64,000 nucleotides of DNA, from contig NZ_JAEKJZ010000001.1 of the NCBI RefSeq assembly GCF_017309185.1, forward strand, positions 2,666,001 to 2,730,000. Direction: 5' to 3'. The position numbers were made by a program, and so were the translations under genes. Origin of the DNA: Roseibium aggregatum (GTDB lineage: Bacteria > Pseudomonadota > Alphaproteobacteria > Rhizobiales > Stappiaceae). Below the pieces are notes generated by a model. That model saw only the letters and a program-made list of their open reading frames with translations, made no database searches and was not told where the DNA came from. Shown in pieces: positions 1 to 7,963 of this stretch (the stretch's first letter is position 1; each line of letters starts with the position of its first letter).

Positions 1-164
1 AGAGGCGGATGCTCGAAGAGCGGGAAAGCGTATCCTACGACAACTATGCGGCCCTGTGGGAGGAGATCGACCTGAGCAAGGGCGCGCCTGAGCAGGCGCG
101 CGGGCGGTTCCGGCTTGCCGGCGTTGAAGACGAAAAGCGTATCTATGTCGACCGGAACGCCTAA
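1..164 (+). CDS. hcs: Hydroxymethylglutaryl-CoA synthase, C-terminal fragment
   Basis: The frame enters from the left edge of the window and ends at TAA 162-164. About 53 residues are visible. The end (FRLAGVEDEKRIYVDRNA) resembles the conserved C-terminus of bacterial HMG-CoA synthases, which end in a motif of the type FRLxGIxxxxRxY. HMG-CoA synthase condenses acetyl-CoA and acetoacetyl-CoA and supplies the mevalonate pathway. The three genes that follow are the kinases and decarboxylase of that pathway, in the order known from Paracoccus zeaxanthinifaciens (hcs-mvk-pmk-mvd), which is the main support for this call. The stop lies 20 bases inside the next gene. The catalytic region lies outside the window. 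Confidence 0.72.
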   Translation, partial: RRMLEERESVSYDNYAALWEEIDLSKGAPEQARGRFRLAGVEDEKRIYVDRNA

Positions 165-1281
165 AGCGTGCGCACATGCTCCAGGCAAGTTGATACTGTC
201 GGGAGAGCACTCCGTTCTTTACGGTGCCCCTGCCCTTGCAATGGGCATCGCGCTTTACACCGAGGTCTGGTTCACCCCGCTCAGTCTGGATGGGGTGCGC
301 ACCGCTTTTTCCAACATTTCGGCGGGCGCCACCTATCCCCTCAAGCTGATATCCGGGTTCAAATCTCGACTGGACACCCGGTTCGAACAGTTTTTGCGCG
401 GCGATATTAAGGTGCACAAGGTGCTGTCGCATTTCGACGATCTGGCGATCTACACGCTGGCGTCCCTGTTGCAGGACAAACCCTCGGGAACGACCGCAGT
501 ACCCGGAATCGGCACGTTAAATCACAAACCGATCCCCGGTGAATTGGGCAGCCGTACCGGACTGCCGATCGGTGCCGGCATGGGGTCCTCTGCCGCGATT
601 GTCGCTGCAACGACCGTGCTTTTCGAAACCCTCCTGGATCGTCACAAGACGCCCTCCGAGCGTATGGAACGCGTGCGGTTTTGTGAAAGACTGAAACATG
701 GCAAAGCCGGACCGATCGATGCGGCAAGTGTCGTATACGGCGGTCTGGTGCGGGTGAACAACAGCGCCAGTGCCTCTGTCGCTTCGATTGAACTGTCCGG
801 TGACCATGACCTCGCCACCGGACAGGGATGGTATTGGGTGCTTCATGGCAGACCCGACTGTGGAACCGGCGAATGCGTGAGCCAGGTTGCCGCCGATCAC
901 GGCTCTGAAGACGCTCTGTGGCAAGCGTTTGCAGCCTGTACCGCCGCAATGGAACAGGCGATCATGGAGGGTGAAGACCCCAGGGCCGCGATTTCCGAAA
1001 ACCAGCGCCTGCTCGAACACATCGGTGTTGTGCCTGAAAGCACAAAGGCATTCATTTCGGAAGTCGAGGCCGCTGGAGGTGCCGCGAAAATCTGCGGTGC
1101 GGGCGCCGTGCGCGGTGATCATGGTGGTGTTGTGCTGGTGCGGCTGGACGATCCCGATGCGATGGCCGCGCTCATGACAAAACACCCCGGACTGAGTTGG
1201 GCGCCGCTGAAGATGTCCCCCACCGGAGCCGCTGCCGGGCTCGCACCACGCGTGGCCAACGTGCCGGAGCAGCCTGTGTGA
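145..1281 (+). CDS. mvk: Mevalonate kinase
   Basis: A 378-residue GHMP-family kinase that phosphorylates mevalonate with ATP in the cytosol. The N-terminus carries the HAPGKLILSGEHSVLYG signature of mevalonate kinases. The ATP-binding GHMP loop is PIGAGMGSSAAI near residue 145, and a C-terminal GHMP motif reads KICGAGAVRGDHGG. I chose ATG 145 because the conserved domain begins just after it. A TTG at 115 would add ten residues with no family resemblance. The gene overlaps the end of hcs by 20 bases and is followed after 5 bases by pmk, so the genes are very likely one transcript. Confidence 0.92.
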   Translation: MSTGTPKACAHAPGKLILSGEHSVLYGAPALAMGIALYTEVWFTPLSLDGVRTAFSNISAGATYPLKLISGFKSRLDTRFEQFLRGDIKVHKVLSHFDDLAIYTLASLLQDKPSGTTAVPGIGTLNHKPIPGELGSRTGLPIGAGMGSSAAIVAATTVLFETLLDRHKTPSERMERVRFCERLKHGKAGPIDAASVVYGGLVRVNNSASASVASIELSGDHDLATGQGWYWVLHGRPDCGTGECVSQVAADHGSEDALWQAFAACTAAMEQAIMEGEDPRAAISENQRLLEHIGVVPESTKAFISEVEAAGGAAKICGAGAVRGDHGGVVLVRLDDPDAMAALMTKHPGLSWAPLKMSPTGAAAGLAPRVANVPEQPV

Positions 1282-1286
1282 CGATT

Positions 1287-2210
1287 ATGAACAGCACCAT
1301 TCGCACAAGTGCGCCCGGTTCTATCATGGTCACGGGGGAACACGCCGTCGTCTACGGACACAGGGCGGTCGTGTCCGCGATCGAACAACGGATTTCCATA
1401 ACACTGACGCCGCGCTCCGACCGGCTGGTCCGGATTACATCCGAAATCGCCGCACCCCTCGAGCTGTCTCTGGAGGCCTTGCCCGAGGGGGGCGATTACC
1501 GCTTTGTCCTGGCGGCAATTGCCCGTTACCTGGCGGATTTGCCGTCCGGGTTCACCCTTGAAATCCGTTCCGAGATCGACCCGACCCTGGGCCTTGGGTC
1601 CTCCGCCGCCGTGACCGTGGCCTGTCTTGGGGCGCTGTCGCGTTTTGCCGGCACAGGACAGCAGGGGCTTCACGCCGATGCCCTGGCGATCGTGCGCAAA
1701 CTGCAGGGACGCGGCAGCGGTGCCGATCTCGCCGCGAGTTTTCACGGCGGTCTCGTCGCCTACCGCGCCCCGCAAGCCTTGGGAAACGGGGTCATCCAGG
1801 CCCTGCCCCTGCCTCCTGCGGCGGTAAGCCTGAAATATTGCGGTTACAAGACACCCACCAGCGAGGTTCTACGCATGATCGCGGAGAAAATGGCCGGTGA
1901 CGAAGCACGGTTCAATACGCTTTACGATCGCATGGGCGCAGAATCCGCGCAGACGATTGCGGCGGCGGAATGCGGGAATTGGGACGGTTTTTATGAGGGG
2001 CTCAACCGCTATCAGGCGTTAATGGAAGACCTGGGGGTTTGCGACGAAACCCTCGGCGAGATCATAACCTCGGCGCGGTCGGAATCCTCCACTCTGGCAG
2101 CGAAGATATCCGGATCGGGTCTCGGCGATTGCGTGCTGGCTCTGGGGACGCCTCCGACGGGATTTGTTCCGGTGACACTGGCGAAAAAAGGGCTGACAAT
2201 CGATGCCTGA
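1287..2210 (+). CDS. pmk: Phosphomevalonate kinase, bacterial GHMP type
   Basis: A 307-residue GHMP kinase expected to convert mevalonate 5-phosphate to the diphosphate. It starts with an APGSIMVTGEHAVVYG motif, has the ATP loop GLGSSAAVTVA near residue 100, and a C-terminal motif KISGSGLGDCVLA. It could be mistaken for a second mevalonate kinase by motifs alone, but its position between mvk and mvd matches pmk of the Paracoccus zeaxanthinifaciens operon. ATG 1287 is used; a GTG at 1278 that overlaps the mvk stop codon is a possible coupled start. The last 8 bases overlap mvd. Confidence 0.85.
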   Translation: MNSTIRTSAPGSIMVTGEHAVVYGHRAVVSAIEQRISITLTPRSDRLVRITSEIAAPLELSLEALPEGGDYRFVLAAIARYLADLPSGFTLEIRSEIDPTLGLGSSAAVTVACLGALSRFAGTGQQGLHADALAIVRKLQGRGSGADLAASFHGGLVAYRAPQALGNGVIQALPLPPAAVSLKYCGYKTPTSEVLRMIAEKMAGDEARFNTLYDRMGAESAQTIAAAECGNWDGFYEGLNRYQALMEDLGVCDETLGEIITSARSESSTLAAKISGSGLGDCVLALGTPPTGFVPVTLAKKGLTIDA

Positions 2211-3222
2211 AGCGGTGCGTAAGTTGCTTCTAAGAGCGATGGCGGATGTCTCGGAGGTGCGAAGCTTTGACGCTTATGCACCCAGCAATATCGCGCTCTC
2301 GAAATACTGGGGCAAGCGCGACGCGCGGCGCAATCTGCCGACGAACAGCTCGATTTCCATCTCTCTTGCGGATTGGGGGTCGCATACGACAGTCGGCCCC
2401 GCGCCTTCAGGCCGGGATGTGGTGAGCCATAATGGCGATATTCTCGCCTCCGACGACAGTTTTGCACGCCGCGCCTTGCAGTTTGCGGACCTGTTTCGCG
2501 CCGGTCGCTCCTCTGATCTGCCGCTGTCGATCACGACACGCAACACGATCCCGACAGCCGCCGGACTGGCGTCCTCGGCGTCGGGTTTTGCCGCTCTGAC
2601 CCGAGCGCTTTGCGGTGCGTTTGGTCTTGATCTCGATGAGACCGACATGAGCCGGATCGCGCGCCTGGGCAGCGGAAGCGCGGCGCGCTCATTGTGGCAC
2701 GGGTTTGTGCGCTGGAACAAAGGTGACCGCGCGGACGGTCTGGACAGCTACGGTGAAAGGCTCGATCTCGATTGGCCGGCGTTTCGGATCGCGATCGTCG
2801 CCCTCGACAAAGGGCCGAAGCCGCAAAGCTCGCGCGATGGCATGAACCATACGACGCAGACCAGCCCGCTGTTTCCGCCCTGGCCCGCCCAGGCTGAGCA
2901 GGACTGCAAGGCGATTGAAGCCGCGATTGCCGCGCAGGCGTTTGACGACCTCGGCCCCCTGGTTGAAGCCAACGCACTTGGCATGCATGCAACGATGATG
3001 GCCGCGCGCCCACCGCTTTGTTATCTGACCGGCGAGACCTGGACGGTGCTTCACCGCCTCTGGCAAGCGCGGGCAGACGGAGTTGCAGCCTATGCGACGA
3101 TGGATGCCGGGCCGAATGTCAAACTGATCTTTCTGGAAGACAGCACAGACGACGTTTTGACCCTTTTCCCGCAGGCCAGTGTCATCGCGCCGTTTGGCCA
3201 GGAATTTGGTCCGGGATCTTGA
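2203..3222 (+). CDS. mvd: Diphosphomevalonate decarboxylase
   Basis: A 339-residue GHMP-family decarboxylase that turns mevalonate 5-diphosphate into isopentenyl diphosphate, CO2 and phosphate. Signatures are APSNIALSKYWGKRD near the N-terminus, the nucleotide loop TAAGLASSASGFAAL, GSGSAARS, SRDGMNHT and MDAGPNVK, all typical of this enzyme. ATG 2203 overlaps the pmk stop by 8 bases. The family resemblance seems to extend to this start, so I prefer it over ATG 2239. It is the last visible gene of the operon. An 11-bp perfect inverted repeat follows the stop. Isopentenyl diphosphate isomerase, usual in this operon type, would lie outside the window. Confidence 0.93.
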   Translation: MPEAVRKLLLRAMADVSEVRSFDAYAPSNIALSKYWGKRDARRNLPTNSSISISLADWGSHTTVGPAPSGRDVVSHNGDILASDDSFARRALQFADLFRAGRSSDLPLSITTRNTIPTAAGLASSASGFAALTRALCGAFGLDLDETDMSRIARLGSGSAARSLWHGFVRWNKGDRADGLDSYGERLDLDWPAFRIAIVALDKGPKPQSSRDGMNHTTQTSPLFPPWPAQAEQDCKAIEAAIAAQAFDDLGPLVEANALGMHATMMAARPPLCYLTGETWTVLHRLWQARADGVAAYATMDAGPNVKLIFLEDSTDDVLTLFPQASVIAPFGQEFGPGS

Positions 3223-3229
3223 TGGTGCC

Positions 3230-3254
3230 GCCTTCTTCCCGGCGGGAAGAAGGC
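3230..3254. terminator. Perfect inverted repeat between convergent operons
   Basis: Arms 3230-3240 and 3244-3254 (GCCTTCTTCCC and its complement) pair perfectly over 11 bp with a 3-base loop. The repeat begins 8 bases after the mvd stop and faces hpaI on the other strand. There is no T-run, so it may be a hairpin-only transcription end or an mRNA stabiliser; termination is inference. Confidence 0.55.
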
Positions 3255-3390
3255 CCCCGAGGCCCGGTCATGGACGGCAATGTCACGACAACGCCGGGGG
3301 TCCGGCGAGCACGGGGCCTCGCCACGGTTCCGGAAGATGGCAGCTTGAGCGCCCCCTCGGTCAAGGCTTGTCGGCGATCGGCCCCGGATT

Positions 3391-4167
3391 TCAAACCGAT
3401 TGGGGACGCACCTGACGCAACATCGATTGCGCGGCATTTACGAGAAGCGGAATATCGACGCCCGAGGCGACAAACCGGTAACCCCACTCGTGATAGCGCA
3501 ACGCATCTTCCGCCTTCGTGGCAAGAATGCCCGGTGCCTTCCCGCTGGCGACGATGCGACCGGCGGCCTCACGGATCGCGTCCTGCACCTCCGGGGCGGC
3601 TGGATTGCCGAGAAACCCCATCGACGCTGACAGATCGGACGGCCCTATAAAAACCCCGTCGACGCCTTCGACAGAGGCAATTTCCTCCAGCCGTGACAGC
3701 GCGCCCGACGTTTCGATCTGGACCAGCACGCAGATTTCGTCATTGGCTTTCTGGAGATAACCCGGGGCCATGCCGAAACGGCTTGCCCGTGTGGAGCCGG
3801 CGACGCCGCGAATGCCGTTCGGCGGGTAACGGGTCGCGCGAACGGCCGCCTCCGCCTCTTCCGCGGTTTCAACGAAGGGAACCAGAAGGGTCTGAACGCC
3901 GATATCGAGGAGTCTCTTGATCAGAACCTTGTCGTTCCAGGCGGGACGGGCCACGGCGGAAGCAGTGCCAGCCGCCGCGGCCTGCAGGATCGGCATCAGT
4001 CCGGCGACCTCGACCGGCGAATGCTCCGTGTCGAACAGCATCCAGTCGAACCCGACAAGCGACAACGCCTCGGCCGCGACTGGGCTGGCAAGAGAATTCC
4101 AGATGCCCCACTGGGTTTCACCGTCCCTGAGACGCGCCTTGAAGCCATTGAGTGGAGCCCCGGTCAT
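3391..4167 (-). CDS. hpaI: HpcH/HpaI family aldolase (4-hydroxy-2-oxoheptanedioate aldolase-like)
   Basis: A 258-residue class II pyruvate aldolase of the HpcH/HpaI fold. It is expected to cleave 4-hydroxy-2-oxoheptane-1,7-dioate to pyruvate and succinate semialdehyde in the last step of homoprotocatechuate meta-cleavage. Visible family features are GIWNSLASP, FDTEHSPVE with the catalytic histidine, VARPAWND, a metal-binding VQIET, and FIGPSDLSASMG. Its start overlaps the stop of hpaH by 4 bases (ATGA), and it is the last gene of the catabolic operon reading leftward from dctP. Other members of the family act on related 4-hydroxy-2-oxoacids, so the exact substrate depends on the pathway. Confidence 0.88.
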   Translation of the reverse strand: MTGAPLNGFKARLRDGETQWGIWNSLASPVAAEALSLVGFDWMLFDTEHSPVEVAGLMPILQAAAAGTASAVARPAWNDKVLIKRLLDIGVQTLLVPFVETAEEAEAAVRATRYPPNGIRGVAGSTRASRFGMAPGYLQKANDEICVLVQIETSGALSRLEEIASVEGVDGVFIGPSDLSASMGFLGNPAAPEVQDAIREAAGRIVASGKAPGILATKAEDALRYHEWGYRFVASGVDIPLLVNAAQSMLRQVRPQSV

Positions 4168-4946
4168 GTGAACTGCACCGCAACCGAACCGAGCGGACCG
4201 AAGTCGGCATGAAGGGTGTCGCCTTTCGCCGCCCAGACCGGCCGGGTGAAGGAACCGGACAGCATCAGTTGCCCGGGCTGAAGCGTCGTGCCGAAGGGAC
4301 CGAGCTTGTTGGCGAGCCAGGCAATCGCCATCGCCGGATGGCCGAGCACGCCCGCGGCGATACCGGTCTCTTCGATTTCCGAATTTCGGTAGAAGATCGC
4401 GCCGACCCAGCGCAGGTCGACGTCTTCCGGGCGCACCGGCCGTCCACCCAGCACGATCCCCGCGGCCGCGCCGTTGTCCGCGACAGTGTCAAAAATCTTG
4501 CGCGGCTCCGTGACCCGGGCATCGATGATCTCGATCGATGGCACAACCCACTCCGTGGCCCGCATGACATCGACCAGTCCCACGCCCGGCCCCTTCAGCG
4601 GCTCTTTCAGGATGAAGGTCAGTTCCGGTTCGACGCGCGGCACACAGAAATTCTCGAAAGGCACCTTGGCGCCATCCTGGAGAACCAGGTCATCGAACAG
4701 GTAGCCGTAGTCCGGCTCGTCGATCTTGGACGAAGCCTGCATGGCCTTGGACGTCAGGCCGATCTTGTGGCCGACGATCTTGTGGCCCTGCCTGACCTTT
4801 TCCTCGGCGACAGCGGAAGAGATCGCGTAAGAATCCTCGATCCGGATCTCGGGGAACATTTCCGAAGGCCGCTTGCCCTGGATTTTCGTGCGATGGCTTT
4901 CGAGCAGGGAGGCGACGGCCTCCGCACGTTGGTCTTCAGTGAGCAT
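4164..4946 (-). CDS. hpaH: 2-oxohept-3-ene-1,7-dioate hydratase
   Basis: A 260-residue member of the MhpD/HpaH hydratase family that adds water to 2-oxohept-3-ene-1,7-dioate before HpaI cleavage. The blocks [54 protein letters not shown] and GSFTRPV match what I recall of E. coli HpaH closely. The acidic metal ligands of the family (E in VEPEL) are present. I set the start at ATG 4946 because the family begins there; the upstream open frame reads into the gene before it. The gap to hpaE is 7 bases. Family members can also be 4-oxalocrotonate decarboxylases, but the resemblance here is to HpaH. Confidence 0.92.
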   Translation of the reverse strand: MLTEDQRAEAVASLLESHRTKIQGKRPSEMFPEIRIEDSYAISSAVAEEKVRQGHKIVGHKIGLTSKAMQASSKIDEPDYGYLFDDLVLQDGAKVPFENFCVPRVEPELTFILKEPLKGPGVGLVDVMRATEWVVPSIEIIDARVTEPRKIFDTVADNGAAAGIVLGGRPVRPEDVDLRWVGAIFYRNSEIEETGIAAGVLGHPAMAIAWLANKLGPFGTTLQPGQLMLSGSFTRPVWAAKGDTLHADFGPLGSVAVQFT

Positions 4947-4953
4947 TCTGTCC

Positions 4954-6408
4954 TCAAAGCTTGATGCAGACGTTTCTGAGTTCGGAATAGAATTCCATGG
5001 AGTGCACGCCGCCCTCGCGGCCGATGCCACTCGCCTTCGAACCGCCGAAGGGCGTTCTGAGATCGCGCAGGAACCAGCAGTTCACCCAGGTAATCCCGGC
5101 ATCGACAGCGGCGGCGATCCTGTGTCCGCGCGTCAGATTCTCCGTCCAGATCGAAGTTGCCAGCCCATAGGGAGAAGCGTTGGCCAGCTCGATTGCCTCC
5201 TCTTCCGTGTCGAACGGCGTCAGATGCGTGCACGGTCCGAAGATCTCCTCCTGGACGATTGGCGAGCTTTCAGGCAGACCCGTCCAGACGGTCGGCTCGA
5301 CCCAATAACCGCCTTCAAACCCCTGCAGCTCGGGTACGCCGCCTCCGGCGATCACGGTTGCGCCTTCGCCCTTCGCCCTTTCGTAATAGGACAGAACCTT
5401 GGACCGGTGTTCTTCGGAAATGACCGGCCCCATCGTGGTTGCCTTGTCGAACGGATCGCCAAACCGGAAGGCGCGCGCCTTCTCCGCCAGCCCCTCCGCG
5501 ATCCGGTCGAAGATGCCCCTCTGGACATACATCCGTTCCGTTCCGAGGCAGACCTGGCCCGTATTGGCGAAGCAGGCACGCCCTATGCCTTCCATGGTCT
5601 TGTCGAAATCCGCATCGTCGAAAACGATGCCCGGGTTCTTGCCGCCGAGTTCCAGCGACACCGGCCGCACACCGCGCGCAGCCGCTGCCATGATAGCCTC
5701 TCCGGTGCGTGTTTCCCCGGTAAAGGTGATCCCGTCGACCCCGGAATGAGAGGTCAGAAACTCTCCCGCGCACCCGGGACCGCGCCCGTGAACCACGTTG
5801 TAGACCCCGGCCGGAATTCCGACGTCGTTCATGACCTCACCAAGCAGCGTTGCCGTTGCCGGCGTTTCCTCCGACGGTTTGACAACCACGGTGTTGCCGC
5901 AGGCAAGAGCGGGCGCGACCTTCCAGGTCATCAGGAGAAGCGGCAGGTTCCACGGACATATCACCGCGATCACCCCGCGCGGCATGCGCACGGCGTAGTT
6001 CAGCGCACCCGTTCCATCGGGCGTCGGCTGCGCGAAACTTTCGGTCCCAAGCACGGAGACCTGATCGGCGAAGACGTTGAAATTGGCGGCTCCCCGGGGA
6101 ATATCGATGTGGCTTGCGATCGAACGCGGTTTGCCCGTATCGCGGATCTCCGCGGCCAGAAACTCGTCGAACCTGGCGTTGATGCCGTCGGCGAGTTTGC
6201 GCAAAAGTGTCATCCGTTCCGGCACGGACATCCGGCCCCACGGCCCCTTCAACGCTGCCTTTGCAGCCCCGACCGCGGCATCGACCTGATCCCGGTCGGC
6301 GGCACGGATCTCGCCCGTGACCTCCCCGGTCGTCGGAAAATGGTTGGCGAAGGCTTCGCCACGTCCGGCAACATACCGTCCGTCGATAAAATTCATGAAT
6401 TCGGTCAC
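4954..6408 (-). CDS. hpaE: 5-carboxymethyl-2-hydroxymuconate semialdehyde dehydrogenase
   Basis: A 484-residue NAD-dependent aldehyde dehydrogenase with the conserved ICPWNLPLLL, KPSEETP, FTGETRTG, LELGGKNPG (general-base glutamate), GQVCLGTER (catalytic cysteine) and EEIFGPC motifs. Next to hpaH and hpaI it is most likely HpaE, which oxidises the ring-cleavage semialdehyde. GTG 6408 is preferred as the start because it overlaps the upstream stop (GTGA) and has AAGGA nine bases upstream. ATG 6396 is an alternative four codons later. Related muconic semialdehyde dehydrogenases cannot be excluded by sequence alone. Confidence 0.88.
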   Translation of the reverse strand: MTEFMNFIDGRYVAGRGEAFANHFPTTGEVTGEIRAADRDQVDAAVGAAKAALKGPWGRMSVPERMTLLRKLADGINARFDEFLAAEIRDTGKPRSIASHIDIPRGAANFNVFADQVSVLGTESFAQPTPDGTGALNYAVRMPRGVIAVICPWNLPLLLMTWKVAPALACGNTVVVKPSEETPATATLLGEVMNDVGIPAGVYNVVHGRGPGCAGEFLTSHSGVDGITFTGETRTGEAIMAAAARGVRPVSLELGGKNPGIVFDDADFDKTMEGIGRACFANTGQVCLGTERMYVQRGIFDRIAEGLAEKARAFRFGDPFDKATTMGPVISEEHRSKVLSYYERAKGEGATVIAGGGVPELQGFEGGYWVEPTVWTGLPESSPIVQEEIFGPCTHLTPFDTEEEAIELANASPYGLATSIWTENLTRGHRIAAAVDAGITWVNCWFLRDLRTPFGGSKASGIGREGGVHSMEFYSELRNVCIKL

Positions 6409-7097
6409 TCTGCCCCGTCCTTGTTTTTTGTGGGCTTTTCCGGATCGCCGGCCGTCAGATGGTCCCACATCCTCTCAATGATCCGCCCTGCCTTGGTGGC
6501 GCGGGCCTCCGCATCCATGGCGGAGATTGCAGGCGCGTCCGCCAGTCCGGCCGAACGCGCGGCCAGTTCGATCCGGCACATGTCCTCCAGGTACCAGGCG
6601 AACACGGTCGCCTCCTCAAGGCTGACACCTGCGGTCACGGCGCCGTTGCCGCGCATGAGCAGGCCGGCCCCCTGGCCCATCGCGGCGATTGCTCCATCGG
6701 CACGTGTGTCGTCGCGAATGAGCTGGGGGTCGCCCCAAAGTCCGACACCGGGGTTGAAATAGGTGCCGAAGCCGTGGCGGATGGCGGGAACGGTTCCGAG
6801 TGCTCCCAGGGCCATCGCGTTCGGCCCCATGAAACGCACCACTCCGCCGGCGTCCGGCCGGGACGCATAGATGCGCTGGTGCAGCCGGACCTCTCCAAGC
6901 ACCCCCTCGGGCAACCGCCCTTTCACCGGAACTTCCAGACAGGCTGCTCCGGCCTCGACAAGCCCCATGGGTTCGGGAGGACAGACCAGAAACCGGTCCG
7001 CGTCGAGACGCGCGGAGCAATGACCATAGGCATGCACAAGTCCCGCGCGCGACAGGGCTCTGGCCGCCAACCGGACGATAACGGCAGGATCGCTCAT
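6405..7097 (-). CDS. Class II aldolase/adducin-fold protein with degenerate metal site
   Basis: A 230-residue protein of the class II aldolase/adducin fold. The family framework is recognisable: YGHCSARL near residue 24, GEVRLHQRIY with the usual acidic residue E69, and GVSLEEATVFAWYLE near 157. In metal-dependent members an HxH pair follows the sheet leading out of this region; here the aligned stretch reads VVRFMGP (residues 86-92). The third histidine position (usually in an xHG motif) reads RGNG, with N151. The zinc site therefore appears lost. In this operon it could replace the missing isomerase/decarboxylase step or have another role; I cannot assign a reaction. It overlaps hpaE and the upstream VOC gene by 4 bases each, so expression is coupled. 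Confidence 0.75.
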   Translation of the reverse strand: MSDPAVIVRLAARALSRAGLVHAYGHCSARLDADRFLVCPPEPMGLVEAGAACLEVPVKGRLPEGVLGEVRLHQRIYASRPDAGGVVRFMGPNAMALGALGTVPAIRHGFGTYFNPGVGLWGDPQLIRDDTRADGAIAAMGQGAGLLMRGNGAVTAGVSLEEATVFAWYLEDMCRIELAARSAGLADAPAISAMDAEARATKAGRIIERMWDHLTAGDPEKPTKNKDGAE

Positions 7098-7963
7098 TCG
7101 CTGCCGCCATTGTCGAAGGCAGCAATCCGCGGTGCCGCGCCCCATCTGCAGAAACCCTTGGGCTCGAAATGGAACTGCCGGTCGCGCCACAGCGGCTCAT
7201 CGTGAATTTCACTCACGCCGGTCGAATATTCGAAGGTCATCCCCTCCGGACCGGTGAAATACAGAAATTCCGCGGTCGACGTCGGGTGCCGGCCAGGACC
7301 GAAGGTGATGTTCACCTGGTTGTCGCGGACGAAATTAAAGCTGCGCTGGATGTCGTCCGTGCCGCCGACCTGGTGATTGATGTGCTGGATACCCGCCTTG
7401 TGAAAAGGGAAAAGAGCAATCGAGTGATGGATCGTTCCGAGCCGCATCAACGGCGCGTCGCCGATCCGGTCGCTGACGCGCGCGTTGCAGACATTTGTCC
7501 AGAACGCTTCATCGCGCGCCGCATCGGTGGTGCACAGGCCCACATGGGAAAAACCGGTGATCCCGGCATCGCGATTTCCGTGATAGTTCACGCCGGTGGT
7601 CTCCGGGCGCACAACGAACTCGATGGCATTGCCGGTTGGATCCTGGAACCGGATGAACTCGCGCACGTGGCGCGCGTCGCATTCCTGCTTTGTCCCGTAA
7701 TGCACCTCGTGGTTCAGCGCTTCCAGGGTGGCTGCCGCGGTCTGCAGGTCCTCCCCCCTGCCGAGCTCGAAGGCGGTGACCTGGTCTTCCGGATCACCCT
7801 CGAAGTAACACAAGGTGTGCGCCCGTTCGTCCGACTTGAAATAGGTTGCGCCCCGGCGGCGTTCGGAGACTTCCAGGCCCAGGATATTGGTTGCGAACCA
7901 TTCCGCTCCGTCCAGATCCCGCGTTCCAAGACGGCAATAGACAACGTCTTTCAGTTCGATCAT
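7094..7963 (-). CDS. VOC-fold extradiol ring-cleavage dioxygenase
   Basis: A 289-residue type I extradiol dioxygenase with the two-domain vicinal-oxygen-chelate fold. The ferrous-iron ligands expected from BphC-type enzymes are present: H140 in GFSHVGL, H194 in IQHINHQV and E245 in TFEYSTG. The second-sphere residues H180 (IHHSIAL), H226 and Y235 are also in place. It likely opens a catechol ring, probably homoprotocatechuate or a relative, to give the semialdehyde used by hpaE. This job is done by an unrelated LigB-type protein (HpaD) in E. coli. It overlaps the genes on both sides by 4 bases, and its upstream neighbour is an ungapped but metal-ligand-free paralogue. Confidence 0.85.
   Translation of the reverse strand: MIELKDVVYCRLGTRDLDGAEWFATNILGLEVSERRRGATYFKSDERAHTLCYFEGDPEDQVTAFELGRGEDLQTAAATLEALNHEVHYGTKQECDARHVREFIRFQDPTGNAIEFVVRPETTGVNYHGNRDAGITGFSHVGLCTTDAARDEAFWTNVCNARVSDRIGDAPLMRLGTIHHSIALFPFHKAGIQHINHQVGGTDDIQRSFNFVRDNQVNITFGPGRHPTSTAEFLYFTGPEGMTFEYSTGVSEIHDEPLWRDRQFHFEPKGFCRWGAAPRIAAFDNGGSE

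Noticed and set aside
4873..6762. A 629-codon open frame on the plus strand opposite hpaE
   Set aside because: It covers a well-identified aldehyde dehydrogenase on the other strand and shows no family motif or ribosome site.
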